From Ophioceras dolichostomum (Eukaryota; Ascomycota; Sordariomycetes; Magnaporthales; Ophioceraceae), in assembly GCA_003049485.1 (NCBI GenBank), contig PYST01000024.1, positions 65,648 to 129,647 on the forward strand: a stretch of DNA of 64,000 bases, given 5' to 3'. The notes under the pieces were generated by a model that was not told the origin of the DNA, did not search any database, and was given only the letters and a program-made list of their open reading frames with translations. This document shows, in pieces, positions 1 to 11,497 of the stretch. Both the position numbers and the translations under genes were made by a program. Positions within the stretch are counted from its first letter, which is position 1, and every line of letters begins with the position of its first letter.

Positions 1-3000
1 AACGGGCTTCGTTGTTGCAATGGTGGGACGAACCGGTGGACGCGTGGTGAGGGAGGCAGGAGGCTTAGGGAGAAAAAAAAAAGACGATTCTTCTTAGCTG
101 ACGGTTCTTTCGCCACCGCTTGCGCTGGTGAGACCGCCTCTCCATCCCGCCATGCCGCTGGAGGCGCTGGGAAAAGCATGGCATGACTGTGAATGTGAAA
201 GGGGAGAGAGTGGCTTAACGGCCGGCCAAAAAGCGGGTGGATACTAGTCACAGGTAGGCTCAGCTCGACGGGCTTAGGGTGAACGCAAACACAACCACCA
301 ACGCCGGTGGCGTTTGCTTTCTCATATAGTAGGTAGGTATGTTGGATGTACAACGAACGGGAGAGAAGATACTCTCCTTTTGTTCGTACTAGGATTCTTG
401 TATGTACGTATGCGGACGTAGGTCGGTGGGTAAGTACCCGTAGATATGTGAAAACCAATGAACGGACAGGGGGTTTCGTATTGCAGTCGATAGTCTGGAG
501 GAACGCACAGATCGAGACTGGAGGTTTGAGGCTCCATTGGCTGGATGCGGTGATGGAAGGATGGTCGGCCATCAATCAACTGGCAAATGCCAAGACGTGT
601 GCGGGTGGGTGCTCTCAGAGTGGGGCGGTTATCGGAGCTATGTTTTCAGGGAAACGGGAGAATGGGCCCAGGCCACCTTGTCTACTCGTTCGAAGACCCC
701 CGCCCATGCTGGACCGTGGCTACGGGTCTGGAGGAGGAGGGCCAGGGGGGAAAGGGGGGGCAAGAGGGGGATTTCTCATATGGTGACGGGAATCTGGTGA
801 GTTGGTAAGTGGCGTTATTGTCTTCGGCTCCGAAAATCTATGGAGACAGCTACCTAGGAGGTAGGCAGGTTCCTCTTAACTTCCAGATTGACAGCTGACG
901 GCCGTAGAATGAGAGAGGGAGCTTCCTTGCGTTTTGGGATCGCCGGATCACCTATTCTGAATGCCCCCCCATCTTGACCAACGTACGTATGGACCACAGG
1001 TACATACAGACAAACGTACGGCCGACGGCCGTCGCGTCCGCAACTCGAGCAGCATGCGCGGCACAGGTCATGCAGGCAGGACGTGCAGCTGGGGGGTCAG
1101 CAACTCGGAATCCGTGCTGTCGCCTTTTCCCTGATGCGCGCCGCGGTCAGAGCCGCCAATGAGCGGTGCGCCCGCCTGTTGCAAAGCTCGTCTGACAGCT
1201 TAGAGACGAGGGGGGTTCAGTCCAATCAGGAGTGTGCCTCATGTACGGTGTCTTGCGTCGTCCATAGGATGGAATCGCTCACTCACACACACACACTTTC
1301 TCTCTCTCTCCTCTCTACTTCCTTGGCCCCTCTTTGTTATGTGTTATAGAAAGCGGAAAAGACACCTAAGGCAGGTTGTGCATAGGCAAGCAGGTACAAG
1401 GCTCTCATCCGTCGTCCATGGCCCGCCTGGACAGAGCTTTTACGCCCAGACATCTGGTCCCCTTCCTCGCAGGCTTGCAACGTTGGCACTGGAGTGGATA
1501 TCGACGGCGGGGTTTTTCTGTCGCCGCTCGAACCTCACAGTGATCTATCCGCCGCGCCGCGGCCCCGCTCCGTTGTGGGTATTGATCCCTCTGTTACCCG
1601 CAGACCAGCACAGGAGTGGTGGGAGGCGCATGTATAGCTCGTACTGCTGTGAGGTGACAACGAGAGGCACGGGAATGGATGCGAGGAGACTGATACCTAC
1701 CTAAGCACCTCAAGAATACATGTGAGTGGACAGTGGTTGATCCCAACGATCATTGTACACGTTCCAGAGTACCTTTGGAGCGGTGCGCTTCCCGGCTGTT
1801 GGCGTCTGGCGGCAAGCAATTGGCCCTATTCTGCATGTTCATGTCTCATTGCGCACGCACGCACTGCACTTGCGCGCCCGCTTCTCGACATTGAACCCCC
1901 CCGGACTTCCTTCCTGGCGGGGCTCGTTTTAGCGGGTTTGGCCCAATCCGACCAGAGAGGATCCCTCGCGGAAGCGAGCCTCTGCAGCCTGACTCGTCCG
2001 TTTATTTAGGCCCAAGCTCAAAGCGGGCAAACATTGATGGGCTCGCGTGTGTGCCCCGTCTCTTGCATCTGTGCTCACTGCACCGCTCACTGCAACTGCT
2101 TGCTGCTGCTAAGACTCGGTCATTCTCTTTTTTGCTCTCATCCCCTTTCCCTTCCATGTCCTCTCCTATCCTAACTAACGGCATGGTCCAATGGGAGCCG
2201 AGCCGTCAGACAGGGTCGTCCACGCTCGGCGATGGACTTAAGGCCAATAAGTGCCGATGGTCCCAACCCTGAGAGAGGTATGGAATCCAAAGGGAGTGCT
2301 GTCGAGCAAGCCGTCTCGACTTATGTGTGGACCTTTTCCTTCTCGTTTCTTCCTCCTGAACCCATCCCGTCACGATACTCCTCCCCTTGCTTTGTGCTCC
2401 GTGATCCCATTGCTCTTCTTCTATTCCTTTCGTCTCCTCTCCTTCCTCCCCTCCCTCCTCGTTTTCGCCTTCACATCACGAGCCCCCCTGCCTGACCGAT
2501 ATTCCGCCGTGTCGCGCGCCTTGGTGTCGGGTCCATCTTGCAATCCTGTCCATTCAACCCCTTGGCGCCACCAACACCAGGCCATGGCTGTACGACATCA
2601 GTATCGTACATGACTCCCCTTAGTTTTTCGCCTCCCCGATGACCAGAAAAAGAAAGCAAACAAGCGGTCGGGAGCAAACAACAGCATCAGCAAGACTGTC
2701 CAGTGAGGAAGGGAGCAGCAAGAAAAAGATCAAATAAAAATAAGAAGCTGTCAGCAAAGGAACGAAAAGGGTGTTGTGGCACAGATATATAACTGCGGCC
2801 ACTCCCGTTCTCGCCGCACACCATCGTCTTTCACATCACAAACAGCTCACGGGGCTGCGATTCATCATCAGCTGCAAAGTACCAGACACTCACTCACCAC
2901 ACCCTACTCTCCCCGCGTCAGTTGCTTGTTGCCTGCCCGCCTAGGTCCCTTCCTCCCCTGTCAAACTGGTACCGGCTCCCCGTCAACCAGACTTTTTACA

Positions 3001-3892
3001 TATTTTTGACAGCTACTGCTCCTAAAACGAAAAGGAGCTGATCAACGTCCCAGACTCCCGGGCTCTGTGGCTCTTGCTCTCCTTTGCAAATCCTGTTTCT
3101 TATTATCGATCTCCTATACCCCGTTTTGGCCTTTTCTGGCGATCCAGCTTCGCGGCACACTACCCGTTGGACCAGTTTTTGGCCTGTAACCCCGCCCAGC
3201 TTTCAACCCCCCTTTCCGCCCACCCCCCAAACGCTCGGGACAGGCGGCGCGCGCCTAAAAAACCGACCCTTTCTTTTTTTTCCTTCCCCCCCTCCCTCCC
3301 CTGGCTAGCATTAGCGTGAAAGGTTCGCAAGTAAGGGACCGCTGAGAAGCAGGCTAGAGACGGCGAAAAAAAAGCTGAGAGGAAAAAAAAAGAGGACGAA
3401 CCCCACTGACAATCCAACGGCGCTGCCCGTTTGGAATTCATCCTCTTGTTCTTTCCTTTTCACTCTTCTTCTCTTCCTCTCCCTCTTTTTGAAAACTTCT
3501 CACTTCCAAGTTCTTTCTCTTCTTAGAAAGTCCCCTCTTTCCTGCATTCTCTTCAGTCATTCTTTTTCCTTCTTTTTTTCGTCGTTGCTTGCTTGATACC
3601 ACCCTCTTATTCCTTGCTACATGTAGTCCTGCTCGCCGCCCCGGGAGTTGCTCATCCCCGCTGTCTCGACCCCCCGGACAAGATAGGCAGTCTTGGAGAC
3701 ATTGAAATTCGCCGCCCCCTTCCTGATCACACACGCACGCACGCCAAACCGCCAGCTGTGGGAGCCGTTTTGGGTCTACTTCTTTTTCAATCTTCGAATC
3801 CCCACGCCTTCTCAAACCTCACCGATTATCACAGCAGTGCCTTTTTTTTTCGTTTGTTCTTGTTGGGCATGTGTGCTCGTTGAGGCGACGTC
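1..3892. other. gene-free region upstream of the Krev-1 gene
   Basis: I see no supportable gene here; all open frames are short and low in complexity, and none resembles a known family. The stretch holds a CA then CT microsatellite (about 1283-1315), a CT-rich block at about 2300-2480, an AT-rich TATA-like run at about 2786-2793, and a long CT/T-rich block from about 3425 to 3590, typical of the leader and core promoter of highly expressed filamentous-fungal genes. The distal part may be the 3' flank of a gene outside the window. Confidence 0.55.
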
Positions 3893-5332
3893 ATGGCTCC
3901 GCGATCCCAGTCTAAGTGAGTGTGCTTTCCCCTTTCTCTATCCCCTTATCTCGGCACTTCCCCTCTTTCAATAATATTACATCCTTATATATGTTGCGTT
4001 TTCGGGCCGCTAATAAGAGAATGAACAGGAGTCATGAGTTTCACATAGTCGTTCTTGGTGCTGGTGGGTTACCTGTTCCCTCCCTCCCACTTTCTTACGA
4101 GAGCAGCTTCTGCTGAACTGGACTGGCCTGGAGAGACTCGGAGGGGAGCTCAACGGCCATAAAGGGGAAAAGTTACCCATTACTGAACTCTGCTGACCGA
4201 CCGCTGGGGACGCGTCCACTTTATTAGGTGGTGTGGGGAAGAGCTGTTTGACCGGTAAGAGATGAGAACCCACCCAACGGCCAAATCCCAAACCCAACAA
4301 AACTCCCTCATGCGCACGCAATCATTAGGCTATCAACTAACCTCCTTGCCCTTTCTGGATGGCGATGATGGATTTGCAGCCCAGTTCGTTCATAACGAGT
4401 GGATCGAAAGCTATGACCCCACCATCGAGGACTCGTACAGGACGCTCAAAAACGTCGATGTAAGTGATTTCCCCCCTGTCACCCCTTGATCTCCTCGGTT
4501 TTCACCTCAGCGGCTAACCCGCCGGATTGGTTGGCTCTCTAGGGCCGGCAAGTGATGTTGGAGATGTAAGTTGTCGCACACGAGAGTGGCGTCTACACCA
4601 TACCGGGTAGCTTGCTTTCTTGTCGTCCTGCTTCTAACGCGGGGAAAACAGTCTCGACACGGCGGGGACAGAGCAGTTTGGTACGTGATCCTCCGTTTTG
4701 CACCCCCTTTCCCCCTTCGAAGACTGCTCGCGTGATCATCATGGCCAAACCACCCATCCTAACAGACCACGTGACTTGTGACATGCAGTCGCCATGAGAG
4801 ATCTTTACATGAAGGCGGGTGAAGGGTTTCTCCTCGTCTTTAGCATCACCTCGAAGTCGTCGCTCGCCGAGCTCGTCCAGCTGAGGGAGGAAATTATCCG
4901 GATAAAGGATGACGAAACCGTCCCCATCGTCATCTGTGGCAACAAGCTCGACCTGGACGAACAACGAGAGGTTCCGCGCACTAAAGTCTGGGGAATGTCC
5001 CAGGCCTGGAATGCTCCATACTACGAAGCGAGCGCCAGGACAAGGAGTGAGCAGAGAAACTCCCTCTCCTCCCTCCCCTGCAGTCTACTATCAAGTGCCT
5101 TCCTGCTCACACATAATTTTATTGGTTCTTTTTTCCAGCAAACGTGGACGAAGTGTTCGAGGATCTCTCGAGGCAGCTGCTGAAGAGGAAAATCGCACAG
5201 GAGGGCATGCAAGACGCCGATGACTACGTCTATTACGAGGGCGAATCAAGCTGGCGCCCAAAGAGGTCAAAACATAAGCACAGGCGGGGAGGAGACCATC
5301 ACCACCACCACCACCGCTGTGTCATTTTATGA
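3893..5332 (+). CDS. krev-1: Ras-like small GTPase, Krev-1 / RSR1 (Bud1) / Rap family
   Basis: Rap-type GTPase that marks polarity sites at the plasma membrane in fungi. I join eight exons: 3893-3915, 4029-4063, 4228-4254, 4380-4459, 4543-4565, 4652-4680, 4789-5046 and 5139-5332, giving 222 residues with all phases closing. Visible motifs are the P-loop GAGGVGKS (formed across the second intron), effector loop YDPTIEDSYR, DTAGTEQF, the NKLD guanine-specificity motif and an EASA loop. The AGTEQF sequence with Q, and not the Ras-type EEYS, places it with Rap/RSR1 proteins. The C-terminus is basic, carries six consecutive histidines and ends in the prenylation box CVIL, whose final Leu predicts geranylgeranylation. 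Switch II has V where Rap proteins usually have T (QFVAMRD). The many small exons make this gene invisible as one open frame. The family call is firm; the exact orthology rests on these motifs. Confidence 0.9.
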
Positions 5333-6663
5333 ATGGAACGACGATTACGTACGAAGACGATAAGTCTCCGCGAACCTACCTACCTACTAGCTGGACGGAC
5401 TCCAATATCCAAGGGAGACAGGCGGCCGGGACCCCCCGTCCTTGACGATTTCGGAGTTCGCGGTCGGCCGGCCATCACGCACGCGTTCATGGCCCGCGAT
5501 AAAGCGATCGATCGATTTTGTTTTCCAGACCCTGACCTCGAGCAGGCAGGCTACTTTTACACCCCTCTTTTCGATTCTTTTTTCTTTCGGGTTGCATATC
5601 CTTTTCTTCAATTTCCATTGTCTCATCTTTCACATCGCATCAACATTCTTATATAAACGAAAAATTCGGGATACCACCTCGACCGCAGAGCGCAAGCTCT
5701 AGACTCGGTGGTGCTGCTGTGTTTGGACTTTTGTTTGGTCCCTTTCTTCTCATTTACCACTCTTACCCCTACTCCGCGTCGGTCACAAAATCGCAAGGTA
5801 TCTTGGAAACACTTTTCCCTTCCACCGTCATATTGGAACAAGTACGGTCGGTTTGTTGGATGGAACGGCACGGATGAACTTCACAAACTAGGACTTTGGT
5901 TCTGTTCTTTTTTCTTCTTCTATACTTCACGTTATGAAGCGCTTCTTTGATGATATTACTTTCAGCTCACGACAGAAACCTTCCTCTTTCAGGATTCTAC
6001 TTTATACATTTCTGTTTCCATGTATCTCTCTACATTTCGGATATTTTACGTACTCGTGTACAAAAACCAACGCAAATGATTATGCTCCATGGTTTATGAT
6101 GGTAATTATGGTACTGCACCTTGTCTTGCGTGATGTGCGTGGTAATGAGGGGCGAACTTCTCAGCCATCATCAGAGACGAGTGTTTCCCACCAAGAATAC
6201 ATCGGTGGGCGAGATGTGATGAGTCAAGCACGCATTTTTAAGCCCTGGATCATCGGCCGAAGAACTCAACCGCTTGTTGTGCTGCGAACATCATCAGGGA
6301 TTCGCCAAGAACTAGTTCTTTCACCGAAGAATGCATTGCATGCCATGGCAAGGAGTCGAATTACCTAAAAAAAAAAAAAAAAAAGAAAACACCGTTCCAG
6401 CGACAGACCCCCCAACGCCGAGGCAGTCATGATTCAACGCCATCAGTCTAAGCCATCCGTCCATTTATCTACAGATCATATAACCGGATGCCCGTCGAAT
6501 GCATAGGTACTCAGGTGGGTACGCATCCCAAAAACCCAACCCAAAATTATAAGTCCCGACAAAGAGCGGGCAACGGCAACATTCCAAAGTGAGTTCCCGG
6601 CTAGCTAGCTAGGCAGGTAGGTACATGCAGGCACAGTCGTCACCTTCTAGCCTACCTACCTAC
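5333..6663. other. intergenic, convergent 3' flanks
   Basis: This is the space between the stop codons of the Krev-1 gene (+) and the membrane-protein gene (-). It holds a polypurine A run at about 6366-6382 and CTACCTACCTACTAG / GTAGGTAC type short repeats at about 5378-5392 and 6605-6668. The open frame at 5934-6368 has no recognisable domain, so I treat it as chance. Confidence 0.5.
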
Positions 6664-7341
6664 CTAGTACGTGGTACTAGCTCTCGTAAGCCGCCCGATC
6701 CCATACGCCAACCCCACGATAACGGCGATCAGCACCAGCAAGAGCGGCAAGCAGCAAAACACCGCCAGCTTGATGTGCCTGCTCCGCCGCGCCCGCGCCT
6801 GGGCGACGGGGCCGAGCCCGGCAGGGGGCCGCGCCATCGGCACCCAGTCGGTGCTGGTGGCGTCCGGGTTCGCGGCGGCGGCGGGGGCGCCGCCACCAGG
6901 CCCGGCACCGTAGGGGCTGAAGTAGGGACTGCTGGGGGGCTGGATCATCTCGCCGGGCGGGCCTAGGCCTGGCGTGTGAAGGGGCGCGTAGGACGCGGCG
7001 CTGTAGGCCGGGGAGGGCGGCTCGGAGGCGAGGTAGGGTGGTGGGAGGGCGTGCGGGCCGAAGCCGCCATTGTTGGCGGAAGATGGCACGCCGATGGGGG
7101 AGAGGCCGACTGGGCTGGGTGAGGCGAGGTTGGGGTTTAGGCTGTTGAAGGAGTCGGGGGACCAGGGCGCTAGTGGCTTTGGGCGGCGGGCGGAGGTGGT
7201 GGTGGCTGCGGGTTGGGAAGCCGACTGTGGTGATGGGTCGGCGAAGGGGTTGGACGTCGAGTTCACTGCCTCGGGCAGGCTTGAGAACTCGGGTTCCGGC
7301 TTCTCGCCCGGACCGGAGCCGGCGGGTCCGATATGTGACAT
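6664..7341 (-). CDS. Pro/Ser-rich single-pass membrane protein, tail-anchored type, function unknown
   Basis: Uninterrupted 225-residue protein. About the first 175 residues are low complexity, rich in Pro, Ser, Ala and Gly, and look disordered. A basic stretch (ARARRSRHIK) then precedes one hydrophobic segment at about residues 190-213 (LAVFCCLPLLLVLIAVIVG), leaving only about a dozen residues after it. This arrangement suggests a long cytosolic N-terminal region and a C-terminal anchor; the two adjacent Cys at the start of the anchor could be acylated. I recognise no family domain. Similar small disordered proteins with one membrane helix are common and poorly characterised in filamentous fungi. 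The start is the first Met of the frame, just downstream of a CT-rich leader read on this strand. It is transcribed divergently from the Cms1 gene. Confidence 0.7.
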   Translation of the reverse strand: MSHIGPAGSGPGEKPEPEFSSLPEAVNSTSNPFADPSPQSASQPAATTTSARRPKPLAPWSPDSFNSLNPNLASPSPVGLSPIGVPSSANNGGFGPHALPPPYLASEPPSPAYSAASYAPLHTPGLGPPGEMIQPPSSPYFSPYGAGPGGGAPAAAANPDATSTDWVPMARPPAGLGPVAQARARRSRHIKLAVFCCLPLLLVLIAVIVGLAYGIGRLTRASTTY

Positions 7342-8821
7342 CTTGAGACGCGGAGAAGGGGGTGTGATAGTGAGAGGTCGATCGAGATGATGGCGCTTCC
7401 CGGCTCTCCCTCCAGAGCTAGGCCAGTCTGCGCAAGGCCCCTCGCTCGCTCAGCTGAGGGTCGTGGGAGAGAAATGCCAAGCCTTTTGGCGACTGCTTTG
7501 CTGCTCTAGCTGGCTGGGCGCGCACGCGAAGCCACCTAGCCCCGAACGCAAGATCGACGAAGATCTCGGCGACGTGAGTCTCACGAAACAAGCGATGTGC
7601 AAAGGGATCGATAGGTGTGGCTAGCTTTCAACGGATGGGAAATCAACGGGATGATACTTGAGAAATAAGATCAAGGAGAGGAAGGAACGGCATTTGAAGA
7701 ATGAGGGAGAAACAAAATTGCCCCTGCCTAGGTAGTTTATGAATAAGAACCAACACAGATTGGGTTGGATGGATGGATGGGTTAAGTTTTGTCAAGTCAT
7801 GTCAACGACAAGAAATGGAAAATGGGATGCGATACCCTGGATGGCTTCGGGCTTCGGCACTGACGCTGCATATTCCCCCAGTCAGCGTTCGTTCGTCCCC
7901 TCTTCCCTACCTCCCCTCCCTCAACCTCCCGAGAGCGTACGAGCCCATTTGCCCCCTTTCCGCCGCATTCATACATCAGGTGAAGGAAGCGTGCGCAATG
8001 AAAAGGCACGGTTGTGAGCAAAATTGCTCTCAACCGTAGGGAAACAGCCAGCCCAATGGTGGCTTGCCCCGCCAGTCGACGGTGGGTTTCGAGTTTCAAA
8101 GTCCTCGCCCTGCATTCTTCCCCCCAAAAACGTCGTAGTGTCGGATACTTTCCCCCACGAGTGGACGCCACGCACGACTCATCAGCCTGTGGCCCAGTGC
8201 TTTTGCCCTCCCATTCTCCAGTGTCCCCCAGCGTCCCCCCTTCCTAAGCCTGGTGAGGCTGAACGGGTTGGTGGATCGGGGCGCGTCCCTGAAATTGCAA
8301 GCTTACCAGGCGGGTAATGGGACAGGGGCCAACGCATTGACGGATCATCAGAGATCTGAAATGAATCCAGGTCCGCTCCTGGTAACCAGCGCGGTCTGAT
8401 CGGGCATTTTTGCGTATTTATTTTCAGCCGCGCCGCCGTGGTATCACAGACTGCCGGGAATAGCTTCAAAATTCATTGTGCACCGCTACAGCAACTGGGG
8501 TTGGCTCTGGCAATTTGATGCGGGAGGCAGCGGGTAGTACGGGCAGAGACGGCGATAACCACACTGTGTTCCTGGTGGATGCTACGCGGTAAAGAAGCCC
8601 CACTTCGGAACTCGAAACAAGTGCTAAAAGTACGGTGCGCAGTGGGGCTTGGCATCACCATCTCTATCCAGCTGCTGGGCATCAAAAAAAAAAAAAAGTT
8701 CTACAATTTTCATTGGTGAGCCTCAGCACCGGAATGTGGACGAGGCCAAGACATTTGAAGCCGAGATCGAAACAAAAGATTTCGGGTCGGGCCGTGATGC
8801 GAAGCAAGGAAATTCATCCCA
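7342..8821. promoter_or_regulatory. divergent intergenic region between membrane-protein and cms1 genes
   Basis: A 1.5 kb space holding the two divergent 5' regions. I see a short GGAT(GGAT)n tract near 7769-7781 and an A run at about 8685-8697 not far upstream of the cms1 start. No gene is supported. Confidence 0.5.
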
Positions 8822-10440
8822 ATGAAACCGACAGAGCCCTCACAAACGTCATCAGCCATGTCGTCGTCGTCAGCAGTGAAGGTGACGAGCTCGATACCAC
8901 GGCCCAAGAAACGGAAGTCACGAACTGATGAAGACGACGAAGACAACACCAGGGTCGGGTCCGGGTCCAGGGTCGGGGCTGCTGCTGCCGGCCAGAGCCG
9001 AAGCCAGAGCCAGAGCCAGAGGAAAAAAGTCAAGAAGATGGTCATGAAACGGAGGAAGCGTCGTGCAGCCAACGACGACGACGACGACGAAAGCCAGCTA
9101 GACCTCGACGCTGGGCTGAACCTCGCGTTCGCGAGCATGGACGGCCAGCTGCTGTCGGACCACCTCGCGCAGCAGGTGTCCCGGTTCGGCACGGAGCTCA
9201 GCCCCGTCGAGCTGGCCGACCTGCACGTGCCAGCCGGTTCGATCCGGGACTCCTCCTCGAGTGGTGGCGGTGGTGGGCAGCAGGCGCGCACGCTGGAGAA
9301 CCTACCCGCTTTCCTAGAGGCGTTTGCGGATAAAGAGGAGGATTTGGGAAGTGCCCCGGAGGAGAAGGGAGCGCCGCATACGATTATTGTGGCGGGCGCT
9401 GGGTTGAGGGCGGCGGATTTGACGAGGTGAGTACACCTAGGTACCTGAGGTACCTAGACCAAAACGGGATCCGGGCGGGATTTGACTGGCCCCGGTCCGG
9501 GCCTATTGGATTCGGCGATACGTGCTCCCTCCCCACTTTGCTGCCGGTCCGTGCTGCCGGCCGGGCCTCCGTGCTCTAGACGTGAAACGGGTCACTCACC
9601 GGGAGGGACATCCGGACGGTTCCTTCCCTATGCACCTCCGGTTTGATGCTATGGAATCGGGCAGTTGCTAACGGATACATCTTGCAGAGCCGTGAGGAAG
9701 TATCAAAAGAAGGGCAATACAGTTGCCAAACTGGTGGGTGCTCTTTCTGATCCATAAAATCATGATTCATTCGATTGCGGTTTCCTCCTGGCCGACAGTT
9801 TTCTTTCCCTAGCCGCCACGATGGAAGCACCGGGAAGGAGTCGATAGGTGCTCTGGTTCCTATCGCCATCCATCTTTCTTTCACGACGGTGGAAGGAAAG
9901 AAACGGCCGTGCATTTTGCCGAAGCAGCGCTGACTGAGGACATCTTTACCGTCCTTTCCTTCCCTCCGTGTAGTTTGCGAAGCACATCAAGCTCGAGGAG
10001 GCGGTGTCCTTCCTGAAAAATAACCGGACAGGCATCGCGGTCGGCACTCCCGTCCGACTGATGGATCTTCTAGACAACGGTAAGCAAGCAAGCACGAACT
10101 GCACGAGTCTACTTGCCTCAGCCTACCTGACCTACTTCTTCAGCTTCCATCCAGTACCACTTTCTGGCCGGGTGTTTTGCTCTTTCCTTCTAAATAAAAT
10201 CTCGTCGATGACGCCTGTAGTTTGGACTGACTCGGCTCTCTCTCTACCGATGCAGGAGCGTTGTCTGTAGCTCACCTCCGGCGGATAGTCGTCGATGCCT
10301 CCCACATCGACCAGAAGAAGCGTGGTGTCATGGACATGCGGGAAACGGCCATACCGCTCGCCCGTTGGCTGACGAGGCCGGAGTTCAAGGACCGATATGC
10401 TCCTGACGCGGACAAGCATATGGACTTGCTGTTCTACTGA
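8822..10440 (+). CDS. cms1: Cms1 (CMSS1) family ribosome-biogenesis protein
   Basis: Nucleolar protein of the small-subunit processome (90S pre-ribosome) family. I join exons 8822-9426, 9688-9733, 9974-10079 and 10256-10440 for 313 residues; introns have clean GT-AG ends. Residues 1-80 are Ser-rich then strongly basic and acidic, with nuclear-localisation-like KKRK and KMVMKRRKRR runs. The conserved core has LSDHLAQQVSRF, LADLHVPAGS, HTIIVAGAGLRAADLTR, the basic RAVRKYQKK, then AVGTPVRLMDLL and RRIVVDASHID. The last two look like helicase motif Ib and motif II, but the DEAD box reads DASH, consistent with a non-catalytic helicase-like fold known for this family. Ends with LARWLTRPEF and HMDLLFY. 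A Met 12 codons downstream is an alternative start. The family call is strong; the role is from homologues. Confidence 0.85.
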
Positions 10441-11497
10441 CAGCAGGATCGCTGGCCGTTCGTTTCCATGCTACCTGTTGTTTTGTTGGTCTCTGTCGTC
10501 TTGTTGCCCGCTGAGGCGGTCGCTTACGCCCACTGCGGCTTCCTGGCAGGTTTCCATCGTTGGGCCGGGGCAGCGGCCAATTAATCGCCGAATGCACCAA
10601 AAGAAGGCAGGCGTTAAGGTAATAAAATATTATCTTCGACTTACTAGATGCGCCTTCTTCATCTCTCGTCTTCTTTCCTCCATTTTCACTTCTTTCTTGC
10701 TGTTCTATTTGGGGTTCCTACGGGCAACGACGGCCTGAGTTCTGCTTCTGCTTGCACTCCTTCTCTGTTGTCTTCATCATGCCCCGTAAGTCTCGTCCTG
10801 GCAACGACGTCATGCTCTCGCGCTTGCTATAATCGGCTCAATTCCATTCGCACAGTCAGTTGTGTCGAAGTGGGAAGCGCATCCTCCACGCCTTCCCATC
10901 AGGGGTGTTGTGCTCCGCCCATACCTTCCGGATGAGCAAGCCTCTTTCCTCAACCCTACATGATTAAGGAGACACATGCTCTTTTCTGAGATATGGAGGT
11001 TCTTTCCCTATGAGAAGACGTCAGTTGAATTGTGGCCGGTAGGAGTCGTCTGTTTGTCATTTTTCTCCCACCCAGATCTCTCGCCCTTCATTTTCTTTTC
11101 CTCTTCTTCTTCTTCTTCTTCTTCCTTTCTCCAACATCTCCCATCATCTCCCTCTTCTCTTCCAATTCCACAACAGCATCATCGAACGGACGTTCTTTTT
11201 TGATCATTTGGACTTTTTTGGATCTTGCCAAGTTCTTGCTAGTGTCATTCGTTTGGCCCCTATTTTGGAGATCATCCTTTGCGTACAGCTGTTTTTCGGA
11301 ACGATCAGCAACCTGTTCTCCAAGCATCCATCGACTTCAGCACACGCACTCTCACTCGCACACTCAACATAAAACACCAGACCTGCCCGACACCGACCGG
11401 GAACTGGTGGACCTAGACTCTTCTCTTCTTCTTCTCTTGCCTAAACCCAACCAAGGTTTCACAGTCATTCTCCCATTCCCATTCTCTCTAGCTCGGC
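10441..11497. promoter_or_regulatory. upstream region of the CFEM gene, CTT-rich
   Basis: Intergenic sequence between cms1 and the CFEM gene. A (CTT)n run at about 11099-11125 lies within a wider pyrimidine-rich block (11080-11170), followed by a second CT-rich stretch at 11418-11440. Both resemble fungal promoter or leader pyrimidine tracts. No gene is seen. Confidence 0.5.

Noticed and set aside
5934..6368. 144-residue forward open frame after the Krev-1 gene
   Set aside because: No recognisable domain, ends at a poly-A run, likely 3' flank.
9230..9250. GGTTCGATCC, a perfect tRNA B-box match
   Set aside because: Lies inside the conserved coding sequence of cms1 with no A box or cloverleaf around it.
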